Under the pieces are notes generated by a model, which was not told where the DNA came from, made no database searches, and saw only the letters and a list, made by a program, of their open reading frames with translations. DNA of 5,658 nucleotides, from positions 1 to 5,658 of the forward strand of contig DAIOSQ010000115.1 of NCBI GenBank assembly GCA_036752465.1, written 5' to 3'. Made by a program: the position numbers and the translations under genes. This document shows, one piece after another, positions 1-5,620 of this stretch. How positions within the stretch are numbered: position 1 is the stretch's first letter; each line of letters opens with the position of its first letter. Source of the DNA: DAIOSQ01 sp036752465. GTDB taxonomy: Bacteria; Pseudomonadota; Gammaproteobacteria; Legionellales; Legionellaceae.

Positions 1-1
1 G

Positions 2-493
2 ACTCGCTCTCAAGATTCGAAAAAAAAACTAGAAAAGTGCATTTTTGAATCGATTAAGATCATCCTAAAAGATGAGCTATATGCCTCATTACGCGAGCTT
101 CAACAAACCATTGAAGAAAAGTTAGGACAACACTCCCATTATCCTGAAGCTTTTAAAAAAGCTTGTAAGGGGATGATAGCGTTAGTTCATAGGTTACAAG
201 CAAACGAACAGCTTTCGTCCGAAGAATCTATTGATTTGCTGGAAAAGACTGCGACCCTTATCGATAATCCAGCAGAATACAAAGCATTTCTTACTGCAGC
301 AAAAAGTTATCGCATGGTTGACGGAGGTCGGTTAGCAGCTTATATGATGTTAATTGCTGGCTGGGCGGCTAAGATTGTGACGGTCAATCACGCAGGAAAT
401 GCATGGATTAGCCTTGCAAATGAAAAACTCGATTATCTTGCCAAAACTGAAGAATACGCTCATGCGAGTGAAGCTTATATGAAAAGCACATAA
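2..493 (+). CDS. C-terminal part of an unrecognised, mostly helical protein (5' end outside the window)
   Basis: The reading frame is open from base 2 to the TAA at 491-493, giving 163 residues with no start needed inside the window. The ATG at 173 is internal, because about 57 codons upstream are open in the same frame and continue the same kind of sequence. The visible part is rich in Lys, Glu, Leu and Ala and looks helical. An early charged stretch (about residues 7-45) could form a coiled coil, and a more hydrophobic helix lies near AAYMMLIAGWAAKIV. I do not recognise the family and see no catalytic motif. The last residues, KTEEYAHASEAYMKST, have paired Glu at -13/-14, small polar residues and a hydrophobic residue at -4, a composition described for Dot/Icm effector tails of Legionella. 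That is suggestive only. No clear hairpin terminator follows the stop. Confidence 0.75.
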   Translation, partial: TRSQDSKKKLEKCIFESIKIILKDELYASLRELQQTIEEKLGQHSHYPEAFKKACKGMIALVHRLQANEQLSSEESIDLLEKTATLIDNPAEYKAFLTAAKSYRMVDGGRLAAYMMLIAGWAAKIVTVNHAGNAWISLANEKLDYLAKTEEYAHASEAYMKST

Positions 494-542
494 AAAATCG
501 AATTTACAACAATAATAGAAAATGCAGGATTGGGTTCATTGC

Positions 543-740
543 TCATTTTATACCTTGCATCGTATATCCCCAATAATCCAACCTATCGTGGATGCAAAGA
601 AATGTGCTGCTGGGCTGAGCCCAGCGATTGATAGTTGAGTGATCAACTTCCAAACCATGCTCTGCTGCTAGCTCTTTAATATCAGGATAGCTCGGCAAAA
701 TTACATTGTTTTTGAAGTGCTGTCGCTTAAAACTGATCAT
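543..740 (-). pseudogene. IS6-family transposase fragment, N-terminal, with internal deletion
   Basis: From the ATG at 738-740 the frame reads MISFKRQHFKNNVIL, then PSYPDIKELAAEHGLEVDH and STINRW. This is the N-terminal helix-turn-helix region of IS6-family transposases, which typically read F-K-x-x-H-F, then SYRD(I/L)EE and ERGL-VDH-TI-RW. About ten residues normally lying between VIL and SY (the VRWY... segment) are missing. Homology stops at RW (about 621-626), and the remaining 25 codons to the stop at 543 do not resemble the family. The whole DDE catalytic core is absent; the family normally has about 230 residues. It cannot be an active transposase. In-frame codons extend upstream to 770 but are not part of the family homology. 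Confidence 0.75.
609..625. repeat. Perfect inverted repeat at the break in transposase homology
   Basis: GCTGGGCT-G-AGCCCAGC has 8-bp perfect arms around a single base. Recognisable transposase sequence ends inside it, at the Arg-Trp codons (621-626). It could be the scar of the deletion that removed the catalytic core. A terminator function is unlikely because no T tract follows on either strand and the one-base loop is too tight for an RNA hairpin without unpairing arm bases. Confidence 0.5.
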
Positions 741-789
741 AAATAAAACATGCCCATTTGAAAGGAGCATAGTCTAATCGGGTCCAGAT

Positions 790-806
790 CTTTTTGCGAC
801 AGAACC
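790..806 (-). repeat. Terminal inverted repeat of the IS6-family remnant
   Basis: The minus-strand sequence GGTTCTGTCGCAAAAAG matches the conserved IS6-family end (GGTTCTGTTGCAAA in IS257-like elements) at 13 of 14 positions. It sits upstream of the transposase fragment at the distance expected for the 5' end of the element, and 1 bp beyond the dehydratase stop codon at 808-810. Confidence 0.7.
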
Positions 807-807
807 A

Positions 808-1726
808 TTACTCCTTTTCCTCAAGGTTAAAATGACTGGTGTTTATTCCACCACATACGATGACTAAAATGGATTGATAATCTCGAATGATTGGATGGTT
901 AGCGTATACCAATGAAAGGGCGGCGCCACTGGCGAGCTCAACTAACGAACGCTGGTCTTTTGCAAAGGCAATACTTCCAAGTTCGGCATCTTTATCGCTG
1001 ACAACCATATTTTTAATGGGATGTTCATGTGTCCATTGCAATAATTTTGGCGCAACATAACTTGCTCCAAGGCTTGTGGCTTTACTGGTGATGGATTCTA
1101 GTTTGACGGAATGATTGGCTATAACCGATTTTTGCAAATACATCAGCGCCAATGGTTTCAACAGCCATGAAAGGAACCTCATTCCAGCCATGTCGATGCA
1201 TGCCTTCTAAAATACCACAAGCCAATCCACCGCCACCAACCGAAACAATCACGGCATCTGGCATAGGTAAATGTTCGGAGACAACTTCATCGATAATAGA
1301 GGCGTGCCCATGCCAAATGTCTGGATGATCATAGGGGTGAATATAGAAAGCCTGATGCTCTTTTGCAAAACGCATGGCGTTTATTTGTGCTTCACCGGCA
1401 TTGTTGCCAGCAATAATGACGTTTGCACCAAACGATTCAATCGCTTTAATATAGATGGGATGACTGCTGCTGGGAATAAAAACGGTCGTGGGTACGCTTA
1501 ATTTCATGCCGGAGTAAGCCACTGCAACACCTGCATTACCACCCGACGACGCTACAAATGATTGCGCACCTTTTGCGCGCTCTTGTTGGCATAATCGACC
1601 AATGCCACGTAATTTAAATGAGCCTGAGGGTTGTAGCGACTCAAGTTTGAAAGAGACGTCCTGCCCATAGGTGTTTTTAAGCGTTTGAGACGGTATTACT
1701 GGCGTTTTAATGTGGAGTGGCTGCAT
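808..1726 (-). pseudogene. SDH-type L-serine/L-threonine dehydratase, split by a one-base frameshift
   Basis: This is a fold-type II PLP enzyme that would deaminate serine or threonine, or a related hydroxy-amino acid, to a 2-oxo acid and ammonia. The start is ATG 1724-1726, with GAGGAG about 5 nt upstream overlapping the stop of the preceding gene. The first frame gives PSGSFKLRG with the Schiff-base Lys38, SSGGNAG at 60-66, the phosphate-binding glycine loop VGGGGLACG at 163-171 and VETIGAD near 189-195. After Lys199 it runs into unrelated residues and stops at 1082. The +1 frame resumes exactly there with SVIANHSVKLESITSKATSLG and continues through LVELASGAAL and VIVCGG to the TAA at 808-810. 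The joined product is about 305 residues and resembles mammalian liver serine dehydratase throughout, about ten residues short at the C-terminus. The shift lies in five A (1129-1133). It may be inactivating, a sequencing error, or tolerated by slippage. Confidence 0.85.
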
Positions 1727-1735
1727 GGTGTCTCC

Positions 1736-2707
1736 TCATGATAAATCAAAACGTTGCCCCAATTGACATTTCTGCGTATTTGCATACACTTTTTCTGCAA
1801 TACTGATGTCTTGAATCGCAAGACCAACGGATTTAAAAACCGTGAGTTGTTGTTTTAATTTAGACTCTTTTGTCTTTAATAGCGAGCCTAACTCTAAGAC
1901 TGAAGCAGCCTCTAGAAGGCCCGCTTCAATGGCTGCAATAATTTCACCGGCTTCGGCAATTGCCGCTTCATGTTGGTCAACAACTGTGGTGGCGTGTTTA
2001 AAGATCTCAGGCCCAATTTCATGCATGGTTCTTGCGTGTGAACCAATCGCATTGATGTGTGCGTCTTTTTTTATATTTTTAAGGTGAATAAGAGGCTTTG
2101 TACTGTTGGTCGCGGTACAAATGATATCAGCGTCACACGTTGCCTGATGAATATCAGGACATGCGTGTGTGTCAAAGCGATGCTGTATTTGACTTGCAAA
2201 TGCTAACGCATGCTCATGGGACCGAGACCAAACAGAAACACGTTGAATAGGGCGCACATGTGCTACGGCCTCCAGCTGAGTTAACGCTTGTACCCCCGAT
2301 CCAATCATAGCAACGTGACTTGCATCTTCTCGCGCCAGAATGCGAGTCGCTAAGCCTGAGACGGCGCCAGTGCGTAATGCAGTTAAATAACTTGCATCCA
2401 TGAGCGCTTTTGGTTCACCCGTTGTCGCATCTAATAATAAAATAACCCCGTTAATGGCCGGTAAATTGTGCTCTATGTTATTGGGGAAAAGAGAGACCAC
2501 CTTCATGCCAAGCTGACGCCCTTGTTCAAAGAAAGCCGGCATGATATGGGTTGTCGCACGTTCGTTTTTTATTGCAACCGTCGTTCGTAAAGGCATGATC
2601 ACCTGTTGATTCGCCAACTGCAAAAAAGCATGTTCCATTGCATCGATAGCATCCCCCATAGTGATGCATTGTTTTACGTCGGTTGCTGATAGGAATGTGA
2701 TGCTCAT
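1736..2707 (-). CDS. Ornithine cyclodeaminase / mu-crystallin family NAD(P)-dependent enzyme, probably an imine reductase or amino acid dehydrogenase
   Basis: A complete 323-residue protein of usual family length. The ATG at 2705-2707 is preferred over the upstream in-frame TTG because it forms an ATGA overlap with the aminotransferase stop and has GGGAGG 4 nt upstream. Family marks are PLRTTV with Arg41, LGMKVVSLFP with Lys69, the hallmark ALRTGAVSGLA at 110-120, the Rossmann motif GSGVQA at 136-141 and the C-terminal KSVGLAIQD at 292-300. True ornithine cyclodeaminases have a catalytic Asp in a GGDCPGKTEL-like segment. Here the equivalent reads AIGSHARTMHEI (220-231), as in the wider mu-crystallin/imine-reductase group. 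I therefore infer reduction of a cyclic or linear imine, or reversible oxidative deamination, rather than ornithine to proline conversion. Its place beside a dehydratase suggests that it could handle that enzyme's imine product. The substrate is unknown. Confidence 0.9.
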   Translation of the reverse strand: MSITFLSATDVKQCITMGDAIDAMEHAFLQLANQQVIMPLRTTVAIKNERATTHIMPAFFEQGRQLGMKVVSLFPNNIEHNLPAINGVILLLDATTGEPKALMDASYLTALRTGAVSGLATRILAREDASHVAMIGSGVQALTQLEAVAHVRPIQRVSVWSRSHEHALAFASQIQHRFDTHACPDIHQATCDADIICTATNSTKPLIHLKNIKKDAHINAIGSHARTMHEIGPEIFKHATTVVDQHEAAIAEAGEIIAAIEAGLLEAASVLELGSLLKTKESKLKQQLTVFKSVGLAIQDISIAEKVYANTQKCQLGQRFDLS

Positions 2708-3783
2708 CGTGCCTCCCAATCTTTTAATAATTTCGCTATTCGGTTAATACCTTCTTTTAAAATATCCTCTGGACGAGCGAATGAAATTCTAAAGGCATTT
2801 GAGCTTCCAAATACTTCAGCTGGCATCAATAGAACTTTATATTCATCGAGTAACTGACGACAAAAGTCGGCAGAGTCCCATGTTTTTGGTATATCAATGT
2901 ATGCAAAGGGCGTGTTTTGTGGATTAATTAAATGCAGTTGTGGCCATTGGCACAAGAATTGTTTTACTATAGTTTCACCCTGTTTAATCAGTGCATGGTA
3001 ACTATCAATATGCACTTGATAGGTCTTTAGCACTTCAATGGCTAAATACTCACACAACGACGAATTGGTGACCGTCGTGTAGCGTTTATAATTGACCATG
3101 TCATTGACTAAAGAGTTATCACCGATAAACCAGCCTACCCGAAGCCCAGGATAACCATAAATTTTAGATAAACTACTGACCGCTGCCGTTTGTCCTTCTA
3201 AATGTACAATGCTATTGGCGTAATGTGTCAGATACTCTTCATCATTCAGTAAAAATATCCCTCTTTCATGACATAAGCGGGCAAGTGCTTTCAGATCCTC
3301 TTGTTCGATCAGGGTTCCTAACGGGTTGTTTGGACTGGTTAAAATGATAAGCTTTGTGTTGGATTTTAAATTATCAATGATGGTATCCATATCGATTTGA
3401 TACTTATCATCTCGGTTTAAATGTATCTTCGTCACATCACAACCGATGTGAGCAGGAACCTCCCATGATTGTTGCCAACCAGGAACAAACGTTATCACAT
3501 GATCGTGCGCAGATAGAAAAGATCGATAAAATAAATAGAGCGCTTCTTGGCTCCCGTTTGTAATGACGATTCGTTGCGCATCAACTTGGTACATTTCAGC
3601 GATGAGTTGACGCAACGCTTGTTGTCCTACATCGATGCTGTAATTTAAATCATAATTTTTACTGAATTGGATGTCATCAATGTGATGCGGATGAATACCA
3701 CTTTCCGCTAAATCAATATCAAAATGGCCATTCGCAGTGGAGAATAACCATTCTTGTATTTGATAATTCGCTATTTTTTGCAT
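2704..3783 (-). CDS. Class I/II (fold-type I) PLP-dependent aminotransferase
   Basis: A complete 359-residue cytosolic enzyme that would move an amino group between an amino acid and a 2-oxo acid. Visible motifs in order are: NGSQEAL (76-82) for PLP phosphate binding, SPNNPLG (150-156), Asp181 in NDEEY contacting the pyridine nitrogen, the Schiff-base Lys207 in SSLSKIYGYPGLRVGW with Arg215 in the phosphate-binding cluster, and a C-terminal FRISFARPEDIL holding the likely carboxylate-binding Arg. The N-terminus (EWLFSTANGHFDIDLAESGI) recalls the branch containing capreomycidine synthase (VioD type), whose members start EW-F then D-I-S-SG. This is recalled similarity, not a search. Start ATG 3781-3783 has AAGG 6 nt upstream, overlapping the TAA of the PhzF gene 8 nt away. 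The stop overlaps the next start as ATGA. The amino donor and acceptor cannot be deduced. Confidence 0.92.
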   Translation of the reverse strand: MQKIANYQIQEWLFSTANGHFDIDLAESGIHPHHIDDIQFSKNYDLNYSIDVGQQALRQLIAEMYQVDAQRIVITNGSQEALYLFYRSFLSAHDHVITFVPGWQQSWEVPAHIGCDVTKIHLNRDDKYQIDMDTIIDNLKSNTKLIILTSPNNPLGTLIEQEDLKALARLCHERGIFLLNDEEYLTHYANSIVHLEGQTAAVSSLSKIYGYPGLRVGWFIGDNSLVNDMVNYKRYTTVTNSSLCEYLAIEVLKTYQVHIDSYHALIKQGETIVKQFLCQWPQLHLINPQNTPFAYIDIPKTWDSADFCRQLLDEYKVLLMPAEVFGSSNAFRISFARPEDILKEGINRIAKLLKDWEAR

Positions 3784-3791
3784 GATGAGCC

Positions 3792-4586
3792 TTATTTGCT
3801 GGGTATAAAAATAGTGCCTTGCATGTACATATGACAGCTTCCTGTCAGTAGCACACGATTATCTTTTATCTCGCATTCGAGCGCCCCTTGTCGCTTTAAG
3901 CCTTGAATTGCATGAATATGGGTTTTATTCAATCGATTGCACCAATAGGGCGCGATAACACAATGCGCAGAGCCAGTTACAGGATCTTCCGGCACATTGC
4001 ATGCTGGATAAAAGCAACGTGAATAGACATCTCCACTTGATGAGGGTGCTGATAATATGACTCCTCGACATTTCAGTAGGTTAATGGCCAATAAGTCGAG
4101 TTGGATATTTCTAACGTCAGATTCCCGCTCAAAGATACAAAGTAAATCGAATGTACTTTGATAGATTTCTTTAGGTTTAATGGACAAAGCATGTAACACC
4201 TCATCGGTAGGTGTTATTTTTTGATAGGGCAGCGCTGGAAAATCCATTTGCAATTGGTTATTTTGCTTGGAAACGCGTAGCTCGCCACTGTTGCTTTGAA
4301 AAAGAATGATCGAGCCAGGATGCTTTAATTGATTAAATAAAACAAAAGCACTGGCGAGTGTTGCATGGCCACACAGGTCAACCTCTGTATTGGGCGTAAA
4401 CCAACGAATCCGGTAATGGTCATTTTCCGGCACAATAAATGCGGTTTCAGAAAGGTTGTTTTCTTCAGCAATGGCTTGCATTTGTTTATCAGTAAGCCAA
4501 GTGTCCAATGAGCAGACTCCTGCAGGATTGCCGGTAAAAACAGACGTTGCGAACGCATCAATTTGATATAAAGTCAGTTGTTTCAT
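3792..4586 (-). CDS. PhzF-family isomerase/epimerase
   Basis: First gene of the operon, 264 residues. PhzF-fold proteins have two similar alpha/beta-barrel halves and act as cofactor-free isomerases or epimerases by moving protons. PhzF itself isomerises trans-2,3-dihydro-3-hydroxyanthranilate in phenazine synthesis, but most relatives have no known substrate. Visible marks are the N-terminal YQIDAFATSVFTGNPAGV (7-24), the catalytic Glu47 in NNLSETAFI, VDLCGHATLASA (start of the first-half active-site loop) and EDPVTGSAHC in the second half. No phenazine genes accompany it, so a phenazine role is not supported. The start is ATG 4584-4586: GAGGA lies 7 nt upstream and the family sequence begins at MKQLTLYQ. 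The 19 in-frame codons further upstream run through the promoter and lack homology. The stop is 8 nt before the aminotransferase start. Confidence 0.93.
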   Translation of the reverse strand: MKQLTLYQIDAFATSVFTGNPAGVCSLDTWLTDKQMQAIAEENNLSETAFIVPENDHYRIRWFTPNTEVDLCGHATLASAFVLFNQLKHPGSIILFQSNSGELRVSKQNNQLQMDFPALPYQKITPTDEVLHALSIKPKEIYQSTFDLLCIFERESDVRNIQLDLLAINLLKCRGVILSAPSSSGDVYSRCFYPACNVPEDPVTGSAHCVIAPYWCNRLNKTHIHAIQGLKRQGALECEIKDNRVLLTGSCHMYMQGTIFIPSK

Positions 4587-4610
4587 TGTATAATCCTCAC
4601 TATGCATGAT

Positions 4611-4626
4611 GCAATTATATAATTGC
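4611..4626. promoter_or_regulatory. Candidate MarR operator 1, perfect 16-bp palindrome
   Basis: GCAATTAT/ATAATTGC is a perfect palindrome with no spacer. Its size and the GCAA...TTGC arms are typical of sites bound by MarR dimers. It covers the -10 elements of both divergent promoters. Binding by the neighbouring regulator is inferred from position and symmetry only. Confidence 0.6.
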
Positions 4627-4643
4627 TTACTAATATATAGCAA
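4614..4643 (-). promoter_or_regulatory. Predicted sigma70 promoter for the phzF-like operon
   Basis: On the minus strand, TTGCTA (4643-4638) is followed after 18 bp by a perfect TATAAT (4619-4614). Transcription would start near 4607, leaving a leader of about 20 nt that contains the GAGGA ribosome site (4598-4594) before ATG 4586. The -10 lies inside the first palindrome and the -35 inside the second, so a protein bound at either would block this promoter. Confidence 0.6.
4618..4623 (+). promoter_or_regulatory. Predicted -10 element of the MarR gene
   Basis: The plus strand also reads a perfect TATAAT here, since it lies in a palindrome shared with the opposite -10. Transcription would start near 4630, giving a leader of about 35 nt ending in AGGAAGG (4655-4661) before ATG 4665. 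No convincing -35 lies 16-18 bp upstream. An alternative pair, TTGCTT (4623-4628) and TATATT (4646-4651) with 17 bp between, would put the start inside the ribosome site and is less likely. Confidence 0.45.
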
Positions 4644-4650
4644 GCTATAT
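4635..4650. promoter_or_regulatory. Candidate MarR operator 2, 7-bp arms with 2-bp spacer
   Basis: ATATAGC-AA-GCTATAT has perfect 7-bp arms. Its centre is 24 bp from the centre of the first palindrome, and it covers the predicted -35 of the phzF-like operon as well as the early leader of the MarR gene. The arm sequence differs from operator 1 (AGC versus TGC ends), so the two may differ in affinity, or one may serve another factor. Confidence 0.5.
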
Positions 4651-4664
4651 TTATAGGAAGGTCT

Positions 4665-5081
4665 ATGTACACCTCAACGTTAATTAAAAAAGCCGCTCGA
4701 TTATTAGAAAAAAAAGCGAACCAGTTATTGAAGCCTTATCACATCACGCATGGTTATACGTATTTTTTAATGGAGCTCTTTGAACAAGATGGATTGACGC
4801 AAACGGCATTGCAACGCGCGATAGGTGTTGAGCAGCCTACGGTTGTGAGAACATTAGATAGAATGGAGCGTGATGGATTAATTGAACGCAAACCAAGCCC
4901 TACGGATAGACGTGCGTTTCATATTTATTTAACGGATAAGGGCCGAGATTGTGAACCGATGGTGAAGGCTGCCGCGGGTGAACTTAACCAATCTTTATTA
5001 CAATCCGTATCAACAGAAGAACAAACCCATATACAATCTTATTTGCAGCGATTGATTGATAATTTAGAGGAAAATGGTTAA
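4665..5081 (+). CDS. MarR-family winged helix-turn-helix transcriptional regulator
   Basis: A complete 138-residue protein of standard length. MarR proteins are dimers that usually repress their own gene and a divergent neighbour until a small ligand, often a phenolic or metabolite, releases them. The N- and C-terminal helices (about 1-28 and 95-136) would form the dimer interface. The winged HTH occupies about 44-90: LTQTALQRAIGVEQPTVVRT carries the recognition helix, then LDRMERDGLIERKPSPTDRR leads into the wing, with the conserved Asp81-Arg82-Arg83. The only cysteine seen is Cys96, so an OhrR-type N-terminal cysteine switch is absent. ATG 4665 has AGGAAGG just upstream. Divergence from the PhzF gene across two palindromes points to control of that operon. 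The ligand may be a substrate or product of the enzymes, which is inference. Confidence 0.93.
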   Translation: MYTSTLIKKAARLLEKKANQLLKPYHITHGYTYFLMELFEQDGLTQTALQRAIGVEQPTVVRTLDRMERDGLIERKPSPTDRRAFHIYLTDKGRDCEPMVKAAAGELNQSLLQSVSTEEQTHIQSYLQRLIDNLEENG

Positions 5082-5209
5082 AGGCTAAATAATCACAAAA
5101 ATATTGATGAGCGCCAGTCTGCTTGGGCAAAAAGTTCGATACGATGGCGGTGATTTTTTGTCGGTATTTTTAATAACCCATACATAAAGCGCAAGTTTTA
5201 TGCTTGCAA
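5082..5209. other. Convergent intergenic region, no firm feature
   Basis: These 128 bp lie between the 3' ends of the MarR and GNAT genes, where terminators are expected. A weak stem, GCAAG (5191-5195) with CTTGC (5203-5207), has no T tract on either side. A T6 run at 5154-5159 on the plus strand follows the GGCGGTGA segment but lacks a compact stem. I see no gene or RNA here. Confidence 0.4.
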
Positions 5210-5620
5210 TCATGTCGCATCTTTTCTATATAAAAAATATTCTTCATCGTTGTTATTTCCAATACATATTTTATTCCAGCTGTGTTTTTCATAAAAAAGA
5301 TGGGCCTGAAAATTATTTGTAGTTACTTTGAGCTCAATTGGAAATGATAGTCGTTCTTCTGCTTTTTTTAATAACAACGAACCGATTCCTCGGCCTTGCC
5401 AGTTTGGATGTATAAATAGATTATGTATAAAGTTTTCTGGAAGCCATAGGGATATAAAACCGGCGATATTGCCTTCTGCTTCTGCTACCCAAACCTCTTC
5501 ATCAGTGACTGATTTTTGATAATCTCCTATATTAAATTTATCAGGAGAAATAGAGATAAAAGTTTTTCGACGGGTTAGCTGAAATAATATTTCTAATGCC
5601 TCTAACTGGACTTTAGCCAT
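5210..5620 (-). CDS. GNAT-family N-acetyltransferase
   Basis: A 136-residue protein that would transfer an acetyl group from acetyl-CoA to an amine; the acceptor is unknown. Motif A is clear: HNLFIHPNWQGRGIGSLLL (66-84), with the acetyl-CoA pyrophosphate loop Q-G-R-G-I-G at 75-80. A motif B-like segment, TTNNFQAHLFYEKHSW (100-115), follows, with the usual Asn, Ala and FYEK. I chose ATG 5618-5620 because GGGGA lies about 8 nt upstream. An in-frame GTG at 5633-5635 would add five residues but has a poor ribosome site. The N-terminus starts at the first helix (LEALEILFQLTRR), so the usual first beta strand is missing. A possible remnant of it (MEFIR) lies just upstream in another frame. The gene converges on the MarR gene, is not part of the operon and shows no obvious link to it. 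Confidence 0.85.
   Translation of the reverse strand: MAKVQLEALEILFQLTRRKTFISISPDKFNIGDYQKSVTDEEVWVAEAEGNIAGFISLWLPENFIHNLFIHPNWQGRGIGSLLLKKAEERLSFPIELKVTTNNFQAHLFYEKHSWNKICIGNNNDEEYFLYRKDAT

Larger units (their letters stand above)
533..806 (-). mobile_element. Internally deleted remnant of an IS6-family (IS257-like) insertion sequence
   Basis: One end is clear. Read on the minus strand from 806, the sequence GGTTCTGTCGCAAAAAG differs at one of the first 14 positions from the IS6/IS257-type terminal repeat GGTTCTGTTGCAAA. A transposase N-terminus starts about 50 bp inside, the usual spacing. The other end is uncertain: GGTTCATTGC at 533-542 on the plus strand could be a degraded opposite repeat. 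A whole element is about 0.7-0.8 kb, so more than half is gone. The 8-base flanks outside the proposed ends (525-532 and 807-814) do not match, so no target duplication is visible. The element lies 1 bp from the stop codon of the neighbouring dehydratase. Confidence 0.6.
4587..4664. promoter_or_regulatory. Divergent control region between the phzF-like operon and the MarR gene
   Basis: These 78 bp separate two divergent starts and are much richer in A+T than the genes. They contain two strong palindromes, at 4611-4626 and 4635-4650, plus a small one at 4603-4613 (TGCAT-G-ATGCA). Predicted promoter elements for both directions fall inside the two large palindromes. This layout is the one commonly seen for MarR-family regulators that repress themselves and a divergent target operon. 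Confidence 0.75.

Noticed and set aside
525..814. 8-bp target-site duplication around the IS remnant
   Set aside because: The flanking octamers (CAGGATTG and ATTACTCC) do not match, and the left boundary is itself uncertain.
808..1191. Separate 127-residue protein starting MAGMRFLSW
   Set aside because: Only residues from about 22 onward (SVIANHSV...) resemble the dehydratase. The first 21 codons are an out-of-frame reading of the upstream half, so this is the 3' part of the frameshifted gene and not its own gene.
1271..1501. Plus-strand 76-codon open frame
   Set aside because: Lies wholly inside the well-supported dehydratase on the other strand, has no recognisable family motif and no ribosome site was apparent.
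1842..2087. Plus-strand 81-codon open frame
   Set aside because: Antisense shadow of the OCD-family gene, with composition typical of reverse reading and no independent support.
2708..2719. TTG start four codons upstream for the OCD-family gene
   Set aside because: The ATG at 2707 gives an ATGA coupling with the aminotransferase stop and has GGGAGG upstream. The TTG start would place that ribosome site inside the coding region.
4325..4561. Minus-strand 78-codon open frame inside the PhzF gene
   Set aside because: Alternative frame of a gene with clear family motifs; no homology of its own.
3792..4586. Phenazine biosynthesis cluster
   Set aside because: Only a PhzF-family protein is present, with no PhzA/B, D, E or G-like genes nearby. 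PhzF homologues are widespread with unrelated or unknown roles.
4587..4643. 19-codon N-terminal extension of the PhzF protein
   Set aside because: It would run through the predicted promoter and palindromes. ATG 4586 has a good ribosome site and begins the family homology.
5188..5207. Rho-independent terminator between the convergent genes
   Set aside because: The stem is only 5 bp (GCAAG/CTTGC) with a 7-nt loop, and no T run follows on either strand.
5328..5519. Plus-strand 63-codon open frame
   Set aside because: Antisense to motif A of the GNAT gene; no supporting features.
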